Source of the DNA: CAXMST01 sp038206985
Lineage (GTDB): Bacteria; Actinomycetota; Thermoleophilia; Solirubrobacterales; 70-9
NCBI GenBank assembly: GCA_038206985.1
Contig: JBBRAH010000006.1
Location: forward strand, 33,633 to 97,632
Length of the DNA: 64,000 nt
Direction of reading: 5' to 3'
Shown here: in pieces, positions 10,868 to 19,086 of the stretch
Layout: the number at the start of each line of letters is the position of its first letter
Numbering within the stretch: the stretch's first letter is position 1
Position numbers and translations under genes: made by a program
The notes under the pieces: generated by a model
Databases searched by the model: none
Seen by the model: the letters and a program-made list of their open reading frames with translations, nothing else
Told to the model about the DNA's origin: nothing

Positions 10868-11060
10868 TATCAGCGGCCCCGGGCTCCGGGACTTCCGGGG
10901 CGGGGTCGCAAAGCAAAACGCAAAGACATACGACCGGGACAGAGGTCCCACCGCCGACCTGAAGATCAGGCCGGGACGGTAAGCCTCGCCCAAAGATCCA
11001 GCCCCGCCCGGGGCCGGATGACGCAAGAAGACCGAGCGAAGGAAGCAACAGGAACCCAAG
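10868..11060 (+). promoter_or_regulatory. Structured leader of the S10 operon
   Basis: This 193-nt stretch has no reading frame of note but several stems can be drawn: GGTCG...CGACC around an A-rich loop with repeated GCAAAG, GGGAC-AGAG-GTCCC, CCTGA-AGA-TCAGG and CCCCG-CC-CGGGG. A purine-rich segment with a ribosome binding site leads into the GTG of rpsJ. S10 leaders in other bacteria bind L4 to control the operon. Whether this one does is inference. No -10/-35 pair stands out. Confidence 0.4.
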
Positions 11061-11381
11061 GTGTCAGCGATCACCGCAAGCAAAATCAGAATCCGGCTCA
11101 AGGCTTACGACCATGACGCCATCGATCGGGCTGCCGGAGAGATCGTCGAGGTCGCCCAGCGGACCGGCGCGACCGTCTCGGGTCCTGTGCCCCTGCCGAC
11201 TTCCAAGAACGTCTACTGCGTGATTCGCTCGCCGTTCAAGGACAAGGACTCGCGCGAGCATTTCGAGATCCGCACCCACAAGCGATTGATCGACATCAAT
11301 GACCCGACCCCGAAGACGATCGACGAGCTGCAGCGGATCGAGAACCTGCCTGCCGGCGTCGACGTGGAGATCCGGCTCTAG
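11061..11381 (+). CDS. rpsJ: 30S ribosomal protein S10
   Basis: S10 (106 residues, GTG start) is a head protein of the 30S subunit and the NusE partner in antitermination. The core KIRIRLKAYDHDAIDRAAGE, PTSKNVYCVIRSPFKDKDSR, then HFEIRTHKRLIDI is fully conserved. The N-terminus has about 5 extra residues. It is the first gene of the S10 operon and lies 9 nt before rplC. Confidence 0.98.
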   Translation: MSAITASKIRIRLKAYDHDAIDRAAGEIVEVAQRTGATVSGPVPLPTSKNVYCVIRSPFKDKDSREHFEIRTHKRLIDINDPTPKTIDELQRIENLPAGVDVEIRL

Positions 11382-11390
11382 GAGATTGAC

Positions 11391-12008
11391 GTGCCTGCGA
11401 TTCTCGGCAAAAAACTGGGCATGACCCAGCTGTTCACCGAAGAGGGTGAGTCGGTCCCCGTGACGGTGATCGAGGCTGGCCCGTGCAAGGTCACCGCTGT
11501 ACGCAGTGAGGAGACCGACGGCTACGCGGCAGTGCAGCTCGCCTGGGGTGACGTCGCCGAGCGCAAGCTCAGCAAGGCCGAGCTCGGCCACCTGAAGAAG
11601 GCCGACGCCGGCTCACTTCGCCACCTGGTCGAGTTCCGTGCGCTCGAGGGCGAGCGCACGATCGGCGACGAGGTCACCGTCGCGGAGTTCGAGGAGGGCC
11701 AGAAGGTCAAGGTCTCGGCCACCGCCATCGGCAAGGGCTTCCAGGGCACCGTCAAGCGCCACAACTTCAGCCGCGGCCCGGTCAGCCACGGCTCCCGCAA
11801 CGTCCGCGCCCCCGGCTCGATCGGCGCCTCCGCCGACCCGGCCCGCGTGTTCAAGGGCATGAAGATGCCCGGTCGCATGGGCGGCAAGCGCGCCACTCAG
11901 CGCGGGCTCGAGATCTTTCGGATCGACGCCGACCGCAACCTGCTGATGGTCCGCGGCTCGATCCCGGGCCCCAGGAACGCCACCGTGGAGGTGCGTAGCG
12001 ATGGCTAA
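11391..12008 (+). CDS. rplC: 50S ribosomal protein L3
   Basis: L3 (205 residues, GTG start) is an early assembly protein near the peptidyl-transferase centre. The typical start AILGKKLGMTQLFTEEGE and the central loop (SRGPVSHGSRNVRAPGSIGA, then MKMPGRMGG) are present. It overlaps rplD by 8 nt, so translation is coupled. Confidence 0.98.
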   Translation: MPAILGKKLGMTQLFTEEGESVPVTVIEAGPCKVTAVRSEETDGYAAVQLAWGDVAERKLSKAELGHLKKADAGSLRHLVEFRALEGERTIGDEVTVAEFEEGQKVKVSATAIGKGFQGTVKRHNFSRGPVSHGSRNVRAPGSIGASADPARVFKGMKMPGRMGGKRATQRGLEIFRIDADRNLLMVRGSIPGPRNATVEVRSDG

Positions 12009-12681
12009 GGCAGCGACAATCGGCAAGCAGGCCAAGAGCGATGTGCCGGATTCCGTGTTCGGTGAACCCTTCAACGAGTCGCTCGTCTTCGAGACGGCGC
12101 AGGCCGAGATGAACGCCCGCCGTCAGGGCACCCACTCGAGCCTCACCCGGGGCGAGGTCGCGATGACCGGCGCCAAGGCCTGGAAGCAGAAGGGCACCGG
12201 TCGCGCGCGCGTCGGCGCCCTCGGCGTCCCCCATCGCTACGGCGGTGGCGCCGCCTTCGGCCCCAAGCCACGCCACTACATCTCCAAGGTCAACCGCAAG
12301 GCCCGCCGCAAGGCGCTGCGCTCCGCGCTGAGCGTCCATGCAGAGCGCGGCACCCTGGCGATCTTGCCGACCGATCACTTCAGCGAGCCGAAGACCTCGG
12401 CCGCCGCCGAGGCGCTCGCCAAGTGGGGCGCCGCGACGCCGACCCTGATCGTGATCACCGCTGAGGAGACCGCCGCCGCCAAGAGCTTCCGCAACCTCCC
12501 GAAGGTCGCTGTCGCCAGCGCCGAGGGCGTCGGTGTCGCCGAGCTGGTCGGATCCCGCTCGGTGATCATCTCCGAGGCCTCACTCGAGGTGCTCGAGCGC
12601 CGCAGCGCGCCGGTCAGCCGCGGCGACGAAGCCGGCACGCCCGGAGGCGAAGCCGAGGACGTGGCCGGGGGTGCCTCCTGA
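12001..12681 (+). CDS. rplD: 50S ribosomal protein L4
   Basis: L4 (226 residues) lines the exit tunnel with its extended loop, seen here as RGEVAMTGAKAWKQKGTGRA followed by GGGAAFGPKPRHY. The last 25 residues or so (RGDEAGTPGGEAEDVAGGAS) form a short acidic Gly/Ala/Glu tail beyond the normal end, in line with the tails on S3, S5, L5 and S17 nearby. L4 is a known repressor of the S10 operon in some bacteria. The stop overlaps the rplW start (TGATG). Confidence 0.97.
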   Translation: MAKAATIGKQAKSDVPDSVFGEPFNESLVFETAQAEMNARRQGTHSSLTRGEVAMTGAKAWKQKGTGRARVGALGVPHRYGGGAAFGPKPRHYISKVNRKARRKALRSALSVHAERGTLAILPTDHFSEPKTSAAAEALAKWGAATPTLIVITAEETAAAKSFRNLPKVAVASAEGVGVAELVGSRSVIISEASLEVLERRSAPVSRGDEAGTPGGEAEDVAGGAS

Positions 12682-12974
12682 TGGACGTTCGCCAGATCAT
12701 CGTCGAGCCCGTCATCTCGGAGAAGAGCTACGCCCTGATGGCCGACGGCCGCTACACCTTCCGCGTCAACGACCGGGCCCACAAGACCCAGATCCGCCAC
12801 GCGGTCGAGGAGATCTTCTCGGTCAAGGTGGCCAGCGTCCGGACTTCCCGCGTGCGCTCCAAGCCGAAGCGCCGCGGCGTCCACGCGGGCACCACGCGCG
12901 GCTGGAAGAAGGCGATCGTCGAGCTCGCGCCCGGCGAGAAGATCGAGCTGTTCGAGGGCGCGGCGACCGAGTAG
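12681..12974 (+). CDS. rplW: 50S ribosomal protein L23
   Basis: L23 (97 residues) sits at the exit of the tunnel and docks trigger factor and SRP. The conserved parts are PVISEKSY, YTFRVNDRAHKTQIRHAVEE and FSVKVASVRT. The start ATG shares its A with the rplD stop. A 36-nt gap follows before rplB. Confidence 0.97.
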   Translation: MDVRQIIVEPVISEKSYALMADGRYTFRVNDRAHKTQIRHAVEEIFSVKVASVRTSRVRSKPKRRGVHAGTTRGWKKAIVELAPGEKIELFEGAATE

Positions 12975-13010
12975 CACCCGGCTAACGCAAGGACTTACTG
13001 AGACACACTT

Positions 13011-13853
13011 ATGGCAATTCGCAAGACAAAACCAACCAGCCCGGGACGTCGCTTCGCGACGTATCAGGACCGCGCGGAGCTCACGACCTCGGTGCCGCAC
13101 AAGAAGCTGACCCGTGGCAAGAAGTCGACCGGTGGCCGCAACGCCAACGGTCGCGTCACCGCGCGCCATCGCGGCGGCGGCGCCAAGCGGCGCTACCGCG
13201 AGATCGATTTCAAGCGGACCAAGGACGGGGTTCCGGCCAAGGTCGCGACCATCGAGTACGACCCCAACCGGACCAGCTACATCGCGCTTCTGCACTACGC
13301 CGACGGCTTCAAGAGCTACATGCTCGCCCCCGCCGGCGTGACCGTCGGCGACATGGTCGAGTCCGGCGAGAAGGCCGACATCCGCGCGGGCAACGCCCTG
13401 CCACTGGCCAACATCCCGACCGGCACCGTGGTCCACAACGTGGAGCTCAAGCCGGGCCAGGGTGGTCGCCTCGGTCGCGCCGCCGGCACCTCGATCCAGG
13501 TCGTGGCCAAGGACGGCGACCGGGTCACTCTGCGCCTGCCCTCCTCCGAGATGCGCCTGGTCGAGTCGAACTGTCGCGCAACGATCGGCACTCTTTCCAA
13601 CGCTGAGCATCAGAACGTGGTGATCGGCAAGGCCGGTCGCAGTCGCCACAAGGGCAAGCGCCCGCAGAGCCGCGGTATCGCGATGAACCCGGTGGACCAT
13701 CCGCACGGCGGCGGCGAGGCCCACAAGGGCCCGGGCGGCCACCCGAAGACTCCGTGGGGCATGCCGACGCTCGGCTACAGGACCCGCAAGAAGAACAAGC
13801 AGTCGAACGCGATGATCGTCCGCGGACGTCGCCGCGGCAAGAAGAAGCGCTAG
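13011..13853 (+). CDS. rplB: 50S ribosomal protein L2
   Basis: L2 (280 residues) is a core protein needed for subunit joining and peptidyl transfer. KRRYREIDFKR, the KOW-like central fold (GRLGRAAGTSIQVVAKDG) and the active-centre loop MNPVDHPHGGGEAHKGPGGH with its conserved His are present, with the basic C-terminus RGRRRGKKKR. Normal length. Confidence 0.98.
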   Translation: MAIRKTKPTSPGRRFATYQDRAELTTSVPHKKLTRGKKSTGGRNANGRVTARHRGGGAKRRYREIDFKRTKDGVPAKVATIEYDPNRTSYIALLHYADGFKSYMLAPAGVTVGDMVESGEKADIRAGNALPLANIPTGTVVHNVELKPGQGGRLGRAAGTSIQVVAKDGDRVTLRLPSSEMRLVESNCRATIGTLSNAEHQNVVIGKAGRSRHKGKRPQSRGIAMNPVDHPHGGGEAHKGPGGHPKTPWGMPTLGYRTRKKNKQSNAMIVRGRRRGKKKR

Positions 13854-13871
13854 GCAGAGAGGTTTTAGTCA

Positions 13872-14144
13872 ATGGGACGCTCAACAAAGAAGGGACCGTT
13901 CGTCGAGGAACGCCTGTTTGCACGGGTCGAGAAGATGAACGCGTCCGGCGACAAGCAGATGCTGAAGACCTGGTCGCGCCGCTCGACGATCTTCCCCGAG
14001 ATGGTCGGTCACACGATCGCCGTGCACGACGGGCGCAAGCACGTCCCCGTGTTCGTCAGCGAGTCGATGGTCGGCCACAAGCTCGGCGAGTTCGCCCCGA
14101 CCCGTACTTTCCGCGCCCACTCCGGAACGAAGAAGGGCGAGTAG
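13872..14144 (+). CDS. rpsS: 30S ribosomal protein S19
   Basis: S19 (90 residues) binds 16S rRNA with S13 in the 30S head. MGRSTKKGPFVEERLFARVE, then KTWSRRSTIFPEMVGHTIAV and HKLGEFAPTRTFRAH are canonical. It follows rplB by 18 nt and precedes rplV by 9 nt. Confidence 0.98.
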   Translation: MGRSTKKGPFVEERLFARVEKMNASGDKQMLKTWSRRSTIFPEMVGHTIAVHDGRKHVPVFVSESMVGHKLGEFAPTRTFRAHSGTKKGE

Positions 14145-14153
14145 CAACGAGCA

Positions 14154-14528
14154 ATGGCAGCCAAGGCTGAAACTGAGCTTCCGGTCGTCCGGGCATCCGC
14201 CCGGTACGTGCGGACCGCGCCCCGCAAGGTGCGCCTCGTCGCCGACGAGATTCGTGGCAAGGGCTACACCGAGGCCGTCGCGCTGCTGCGCTTCCACCCG
14301 CGTGGTGCCGCCGAGGTGCTGCTGAAGCTGCTCGAGTCGGCCGCGGCCAACGCGGAGAACAACAACGACCTCGATCCGGAGGAGCTGCTGATCAGCTCGA
14401 TCTCCGTGGACGAGGGCCCGACGATGCGCCGTTACCGCCCCCGGGCACGGGGTCGCGCGACGCGGATCGAAAAGCGCACCAGCCACATCAACATCGCCCT
14501 GAAGCCCGACCCGGACTTCGACTCCTAA
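14154..14528 (+). CDS. rplV: 50S ribosomal protein L22
   Basis: L22 (124 residues) reaches into the exit tunnel with a beta hairpin. Seen here are YVRTAPRKVRLVADEIRGK, the helix with LLKLLESAAANAENNNDLDP and the loop GPTMRRYRPRARGRATRI, which forms the tunnel constriction and is the macrolide-resistance region. Length is normal. Confidence 0.97.
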   Translation: MAAKAETELPVVRASARYVRTAPRKVRLVADEIRGKGYTEAVALLRFHPRGAAEVLLKLLESAAANAENNNDLDPEELLISSISVDEGPTMRRYRPRARGRATRIEKRTSHINIALKPDPDFDS

Positions 14529-14550
14529 GGAAATTGAGGCTTAGCTAGCA

Positions 14551-15656
14551 ATGGGACAGAAGATCAATCCCGAGGGATTCCGGATCGGCTACATCCACGA
14601 TTGGAAGTCGAACTGGTTCGACGAGCGCAACTTCTCCGACATGCTGATCGAGGACGTCAAGATCCGCGGCCACATCGAGGGCAGCTCGCCCACGCCGGCC
14701 TCTCCGATATCGAGATCCGCAAGCAGCGAGGTGAGGTCACCGTGGACATCCACACCGCCCGCCCGGGCATCGTGATCGGCAAGTCCGGTTCCGAGGTCGA
14801 TGCGCTGCGCAAGGAACTGCACAAGATCACCGACAAGCCGGTGCGGGTCAACATCCGCGAGATCAAGCGGCCCGAGCTCGACGCGAAGCTCGTCGCCCAG
14901 TCGATCGCCGAGCAGCTCGAGGGCCGCGTCGCCTTCCGGCGCGCGATGAAGCGCGCCTTGACCAGCGCGATGCGCTCCGGCGCCAAGGGCGCCAAGGTCC
15001 AGGTCTCCGGTCGCCTCGGCGGTTCCGAGATGGCACGCACCGAGGGTTACTCCGATGGTCGCGTACCGCTGCACACGCTACGCGCCGACATCGACTACGG
15101 CTTCGTCGAGGCGAAGACCACGACCGGCCGGATCGGCGTCAAGTGCTGGATCAACAAGGGCGAGGTCATGCCCGAAGGTTTCGGACAGGGCCCCGACGAG
15201 GATCTCGGTGGCCGCGGCCGCCGTCCCGCTGGTGGCCGGGGTCGTCCCGGCGGCCAGGGTGGTCCCGGCGGCCAGGGCGGCCAGGGCGGCGGCGGTCGTC
15301 CCGGTGGCCAGGGTGGCGGCAACCGCCCGCCCAAGCCCGCAGCCCCCGCTTCCAAGCCGGCGCCTGCCGCTCCCGCCAAGCCCGCACCGGCTGCTCCGGC
15401 TCCGGCTCCAGCCGCTGCCGCGCCTGAGGCTCCGGCCGCCCCCGCCACTCCGCCCCCGACTACGCCCGCACCCGAGGCCCCGGCCCCGGCTCCCGAGGCG
15501 ACTACGCCCGCACCCGAGGCCCCGGCTCCGGCTCCCGAGGCGACTACGCCCGCACCCGAGGCCCCGGCCCCGGCCGCGCCTGAGGCTCCGGCCGCCCCCG
15601 CAGCCGATGCCCCGGCCGAGGCCCCCGCGTCCGAGCCCACCGGTGGTGATTCCTGA
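14551..15656 (+). CDS. rpsC: 30S ribosomal protein S3, with apparent frameshift and long tail
   Basis: S3 binds mRNA at the entry channel. The reading starts normally (MGQKINPEGFRIGYIHDWKS) but leaves the S3 frame at about 14683. From there the S3 sequence continues in the next frame with LAHAGLSDIEIR, the KH domain HTARPGIVIGKSGSEVDALR and GRLGGSEMARTE. One missing A (GGCAGCTC for GGCAAGCTC) would restore EGKLAHAGL, so this is a one-base deletion. The gene is essential, so a sequence error is the likeliest cause. Corrected, the protein has about 368 residues against the usual 210-280. After the core (near residue 218) come a Gly/Arg/Gln-rich stretch and then some 115 residues of Ala/Pro/Glu. 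The stop overlaps rplP. Confidence 0.93.
15457..15574 (+). repeat. 42-bp tandem repeat inside rpsC
   Basis: Two full 42-nt units (15457-15498 and 15499-15540) and a partial third are nearly identical. Each encodes TTPAPEAPAPAPEA. One silent C/T change distinguishes the units. The repeat lies in the low-complexity tail of S3 and probably arose by slippage or unequal exchange. Confidence 0.85.
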
Positions 15657-16072
15657 TGCTGATGCCCAAGAGGGTCAAGCACCGCAAGCAGTTCCGCGGC
15701 AAGATGCGGGGCAACTCGCGTGGCGGGACCGAGGTCCATTTCGGCGAGTACGGCCTCAAGACGCTCGAGCGCGGCTGGATCACCAACCGCCAGATCGAGT
15801 CCGCCCGTGTCGCGATGACCCGCAAGATCAAGCGCGGCGGCAAGGTCTGGATCAACATCTTCCCGGACAAGCCGACCACCAAGAAGCCGGCGGAAACCCG
15901 CATGGGCAAGGGCAAGGGCAACCCCGAAGGCTGGGTCGCCGTGGTCAAGCCCGGGCGCGTGATGTTCGAGCTCTCGGGTGTCTCCGAGGAGCTTGCCCGC
16001 GAGGCGATGACCCTGGCCGGCCACAAGCTTCCCGTGAAGACCAAGTTCGTGAAGAAGGGTGAGCACGCATGA
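15656..16072 (+). CDS. rplP: 50S ribosomal protein L16
   Basis: L16 (138 residues) helps position A-site tRNA. MLMPKRVKHRKQFRGKMRGN, RGWITNRQIESARVAMTR and RMGKGKGNPEGWVAVVKPGR are canonical. The ATG shares a base with the rpsC stop (TGATG), so translation is coupled to the end of the long S3 tail. Confidence 0.97.
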   Translation: MLMPKRVKHRKQFRGKMRGNSRGGTEVHFGEYGLKTLERGWITNRQIESARVAMTRKIKRGGKVWINIFPDKPTTKKPAETRMGKGKGNPEGWVAVVKPGRVMFELSGVSEELAREAMTLAGHKLPVKTKFVKKGEHA

Positions 16073-16281
16073 AGGCCGCCGAAGCCCATGCGCTGGGCGA
16101 TCCGGAGCTCGTGCAGATGCTCCAGGACGCCAAGGAGGAGGCATTCAACCTCCGCCTCAAGCACGCCACCGGCGAGCTCGAGAACACCTCGCAGCTGCCC
16201 AACGCACGGCGCCAGGTTGCACGACTTTTGACCATCGCCCGCGAGCGGGGGATCGACCTCGAGAAGGAATTGAAGAGCTGA
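16069..16281 (+). CDS. rpmC: 50S ribosomal protein L29
   Basis: L29 (70 residues) is a two-helix protein near the tunnel exit. LVQMLQDAKEEAFNLRLKHA and LPNARRQVARLLTIARERGI match the family. It overlaps rplP by ATGA. Confidence 0.95.
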   Translation: MKAAEAHALGDPELVQMLQDAKEEAFNLRLKHATGELENTSQLPNARRQVARLLTIARERGIDLEKELKS

Positions 16282-16282
16282 G

Positions 16283-16867
16283 ATGACTGAAGAAGAGAAC
16301 AACGAGGCAGAGGTCGAGGAGACCCCCGAGGCCGAGGCACCCGAGGCCGCGGAGCAAGCCCCTGCCCCTGAGGTCGCGAAGGCTGAGGCGCCCGCCGCCG
16401 ATGAGGAGCCGGCCGAGGTCCTATCGCCGAAGGAGCGGCGCCGCAAGGAGCGCTCCGAGCACACGGGTGAGGCGAACCCCTCACAGACCATCGAGGAGCG
16501 CGCCGCCGCGCGCGCCGAGCTGCGCAAGAAGAAGGCCAAGAGCCGCACCCAGTGGCGGGCCAAGCAGCGCGCCAAGAAGGGCGAGCCCGGCACGGGCACC
16601 CCGGCGGCTGATCGCGAGCCCGGCAATGCCAAGCTGCGCCAGGGCATCGTCACCTCTTCGAAGGCCGACAAGACGATCACCGTGCAGATCCAGAGCGCCC
16701 GGCGTCACCCCGCCTACGAGAAGGTCATCCGCCGCTCGAACGCGCTGCATGCACATGACGAGAACAACGAGGCCGGCGAGGGCGACACAGTGCGCATCAT
16801 CGAGACCCGCCCGATGTCGAAGTCGAAGCGCTGGCGCCTGGTCGAAATCGTCGAGAAGGCCAGGTAG
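16283..16867 (+). CDS. rpsQ: 30S ribosomal protein S17 with long N-terminal extension
   Basis: The S17 core (about 80 residues) begins near residue 113: NAKLRQGIVTSSKADKTITV, then HPAYEKVIRRSNALHAHDEN, then GDTVRIIETRPMSKSKRWRL. It is preceded by roughly 110 extra residues. These comprise an acidic Glu/Ala/Pro segment (1-48), a basic coiled-coil-like segment (about 49-98, KERRRKERSE and ARAELRKKKAKSRTQWRAK), and a Gly/Thr linker. ATG at 16283 is 1 nt after the rpmC stop, so the extension is part of the reading and not a start error. S17 binds 16S helix 11. The charged extension may be solvent exposed. Confidence 0.93.
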   Translation: MTEEENNEAEVEETPEAEAPEAAEQAPAPEVAKAEAPAADEEPAEVLSPKERRRKERSEHTGEANPSQTIEERAAARAELRKKKAKSRTQWRAKQRAKKGEPGTGTPAADREPGNAKLRQGIVTSSKADKTITVQIQSARRHPAYEKVIRRSNALHAHDENNEAGEGDTVRIIETRPMSKSKRWRLVEIVEKAR

Positions 16868-16876
16868 AGCTCGGCC

Positions 16877-17245
16877 ATGATCCAGCAGGAATCCAGACTC
16901 AAGGTCGCCGACAACTCCGGCGCGCGCGAGATCCTCTGCATCCGCGTCAAGGGTGGCCATCACCGCCGCTATGCGAGCGTCGGTGACGTGATCACCGCGA
17001 CGGTCAAGCACGCAACCCCGAACGCGGGCGTCAAGAAGGGCGAGGTCGTGCAGGCGGTGGTCGTGCGCACGGTCAAGCAGCTCGGCCGCCCGGACGGCAC
17101 CTACATCAGCTTCGACGAGAACGCGGCGGTCCTCATCGACCCCCAGAACAACCCGCGCGGCACTCGCATCTTCGGCCCCGTCGCCCGCGAACTGCGCGAT
17201 CGCAACTTCATGAAGATCATCAGCCTCGCACCGGAGGTCTTGTAG
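16877..17245 (+). CDS. rplN: 50S ribosomal protein L14
   Basis: L14 (122 residues) forms bridge B8 and is the docking site for RsfS. MIQQESRLKVADNSGAREIL, YISFDENAAVLIDPQNNPRG and RIFGPVARELRDRNFMKIIS are canonical and the length is exact. Confidence 0.98.
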   Translation: MIQQESRLKVADNSGAREILCIRVKGGHHRRYASVGDVITATVKHATPNAGVKKGEVVQAVVVRTVKQLGRPDGTYISFDENAAVLIDPQNNPRGTRIFGPVARELRDRNFMKIISLAPEVL

Positions 17246-17247
17246 AG

Positions 17248-17586
17248 ATGGCCAAGAGCATGCGTATCCGCAAGGACGACACGGTCCTGATCAAGGCCGG
17301 CAAGGACAAGGGCAAGAGCGGCAAGGTGCTGCGTACCGAGCCGGCGCGCCGCCGCGTTTACGTCGAGGGCCTTAACATGGTCAAGCGGCATCAGCGCCCG
17401 ACCTCGATGGATTCCCAGAAGCAGGGAGCCCAGGGCGGCATCATCGAGAAAGAGGGCCCCGTCGACGTCTCCAACGTCGTACTCCTCGATCCCAGTGACA
17501 ACAAGCCGACCAAGGTCGCCGTGACGGTTGCCGACGACGGCAAGCGGGTTCGCGTCTCCAAGCGCACCGGCAAGCCGATCGACTGA
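17248..17586 (+). CDS. rplX: 50S ribosomal protein L24
   Basis: L24 (112 residues) is an assembly initiator. The KOW motif is DDTVLIKAGKDKGKSGKVLR, followed by VYVEGLNMVKRHQRPT and GGIIEKEGPVDVSNVVLLDP. It lies 2 nt after rplN. A 42-nt gap separates it from rplE. Confidence 0.97.
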   Translation: MAKSMRIRKDDTVLIKAGKDKGKSGKVLRTEPARRRVYVEGLNMVKRHQRPTSMDSQKQGAQGGIIEKEGPVDVSNVVLLDPSDNKPTKVAVTVADDGKRVRVSKRTGKPID

Positions 17587-17628
17587 CCCCAGGACCCACC
17601 AGGACCCACCACAGACAACGGACTTTCA

Positions 17629-18441
17629 ATGGAAGCAGCAACAGACACCCCCACCGCACCCAGCCCGCCGGCCCCGCCGCCGCGGTTGCGCGATTCCTAT
17701 CGCGAGAAGGTGCTGCCCGAGCTCATGAAGAAGTTCGGCTACTCGACGCCGATGAAGGCGCCGCGTGTCCTCAAGGTCACGGTCAACATGGGCGTCGGCG
17801 AAGCCAGCCGCACCTCCGGGGTCATGGACGACGCGTTGGAGGAACTGGCCACGATCACCGGCCAGCGGCCGAACATTCGCCTCGCCAAGAAGTCGATCGC
17901 GAACTTCAAGGTCCGCGAGGAGATGCCGGTCGGCTGCGCGGTCACTCTGCGCAAGGCCCGCATGTGGGAGTTCCTCGACCGCCTGGTCACGATCGCGACC
18001 CCGCGGATCCGCGACTTCCGCGGCTACAACCCGCGCTCCTTCGACGGCCGCGGCAACTTCACGCTCGGCGTTCGCGAGCAGGTCATCTTCCCCGAGATCG
18101 ACTACGACACCGTCAAGGAGACTCGTGGCCTCGATATCACCGTGACGACCTCGGCCGATACCGACGAAGAGGCCTTCGAGCTGCTGCTCAGGCTCGGCTT
18201 CCCGTTCGCCCAGGAGGGCCGCCCGGGAGCCGGACCGACGCCTGACGAGGAGGCCGAGGAGGAAGCCCGCAAGGAAGAGGCCCGCGAGCGGGCCGAGGCC
18301 GAGCAGGCTGCTCTGGAGCAGCTCAAGGAGGAGAACCCGGAGGCTTACGCCAAACCCGAGCCCAATGAAGACGAACTGGGCGAGGACGGCGAAGGCGGAG
18401 ACGGCGAGACCGAGTCCGGGACATCCGGCGAGGAGGAGTAG
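17629..18441 (+). CDS. rplE: 50S ribosomal protein L5 with acidic C-terminal tail
   Basis: L5 contacts 5S rRNA and P-site tRNA. The core (about residues 19-198) shows VLKVTVNMGVGEASR, GQRPNIRLAKKSIANFKVRE, RDFRGYNPRSFDGRGNFTLG and VREQVIFPEIDYDTVKETRG. The family is normally about 180 residues, but this protein has 270. There is a short Pro/Ala N-terminal addition and a roughly 70-residue tail almost entirely of Glu, Asp, Ala and Gly (EEAEEEARKEEARERAEAEQ onward). Confidence 0.95.
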   Translation: MEAATDTPTAPSPPAPPPRLRDSYREKVLPELMKKFGYSTPMKAPRVLKVTVNMGVGEASRTSGVMDDALEELATITGQRPNIRLAKKSIANFKVREEMPVGCAVTLRKARMWEFLDRLVTIATPRIRDFRGYNPRSFDGRGNFTLGVREQVIFPEIDYDTVKETRGLDITVTTSADTDEEAFELLLRLGFPFAQEGRPGAGPTPDEEAEEEARKEEARERAEAEQAALEQLKEENPEAYAKPEPNEDELGEDGEGGDGETESGTSGEEE

Positions 18442-18446
18442 AGACC

Positions 18447-18632
18447 ATGGCCAAGACTTCACAACGCGTACGACAGGAGCGAGGCTCCAAGTTCAAGGTG
18501 CGCAACTACAACCGCTGCCGCAAGTGCGGCCGCTCCCGCGCGGTCTACCGCAAGTTCGGCCTCTGCCGGATCTGCCTGCGCGAGGCCGCCCACAAGGGCT
18601 ACATCCCCGGCATGACCAAGTCCAGCTGGTAA
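18447..18632 (+). CDS. rpsN: 30S ribosomal protein S14, zinc type
   Basis: The 61-residue short form of S14 has a zinc ribbon: CRKC and CRIC separated by 12 residues, and the C-terminus AHKGYIPGMTKSSW. It is 5 nt after rplE. Zinc-type S14 in the spc operon is usual for actinobacteria, where a zinc-free paralogue may exist elsewhere under Zur control. Confidence 0.97.
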   Translation: MAKTSQRVRQERGSKFKVRNYNRCRKCGRSRAVYRKFGLCRICLREAAHKGYIPGMTKSSW

Positions 18633-18647
18633 CCAAGGAAGCTTCGA

Positions 18648-19043
18648 ATGCTCACTGACCCCATCGCCGATTACATGACCCGGATCCGCAACGCTCTGGG
18701 CTCAGACCACCCCGAGGTGGCGATCCCCTCGAGCCGTCTGAAGAAGGAATTCACGCGGATCCTCGCCGAGCAGGGCTACATCTCGAGCTTTGCCGTCGAG
18801 CCGACCACGGTCGGCGAGTCGATCACCATCAAGCTCAAGTACACCGAGGACCGCGACCCCGTGATCAGCGGCATGCGCCGCGTCTCGCGCCCGGGCCGGC
18901 GCCGCTATGTCGGCGGCAAGGAGGTCCCCAAGGTGCAGGGCGGCATGGGGACTGCGATCATCTCGACCTCGGTCGGTGTGATGACTGGCCACGAAGCGCG
19001 GGAGAAGGGCGTCGGCGGCGAGGTAGTCGCCTTCGTCTGGTAG
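18648..19043 (+). CDS. rpsH: 30S ribosomal protein S8
   Basis: S8 (131 residues) binds the central domain of 16S rRNA and represses the spc operon in E. coli. DPIADYMTRIRNAL, IPSSRLKKEFTRILAEQGYI and GMGTAIISTSVGVMTGHEAR are canonical. Confidence 0.97.
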   Translation: MLTDPIADYMTRIRNALGSDHPEVAIPSSRLKKEFTRILAEQGYISSFAVEPTTVGESITIKLKYTEDRDPVISGMRRVSRPGRRRYVGGKEVPKVQGGMGTAIISTSVGVMTGHEAREKGVGGEVVAFVW

Positions 19044-19086
19044 CCCGCACTCACCACGACCCTCTACGACCAGGTATCCAATTGAC

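Noticed and set aside
10868..11060. c-di-GMP (GEMM) or c-di-AMP riboswitch before rpsJ
   Set aside because: GCAAAG words occur, but the conserved core pattern and helix order of those classes could not be matched.
12375..13742. Minus-strand 455-codon open frame across rplD-rplW-rplB
   Set aside because: It is the antisense of canonical ribosomal protein genes, with no motif.
14670..14700. Programmed ribosomal frameshifting in rpsC
   Set aside because: No slippery heptamer, downstream pseudoknot or precedent is visible. A one-base sequence error is simpler.
14601..15656. A separate 351-residue gene starting inside rpsC
   Set aside because: Its first 30 residues are out-of-frame S3 sequence and the rest is the S3 KH domain and tail. 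It is the second part of rpsC after the frameshift.
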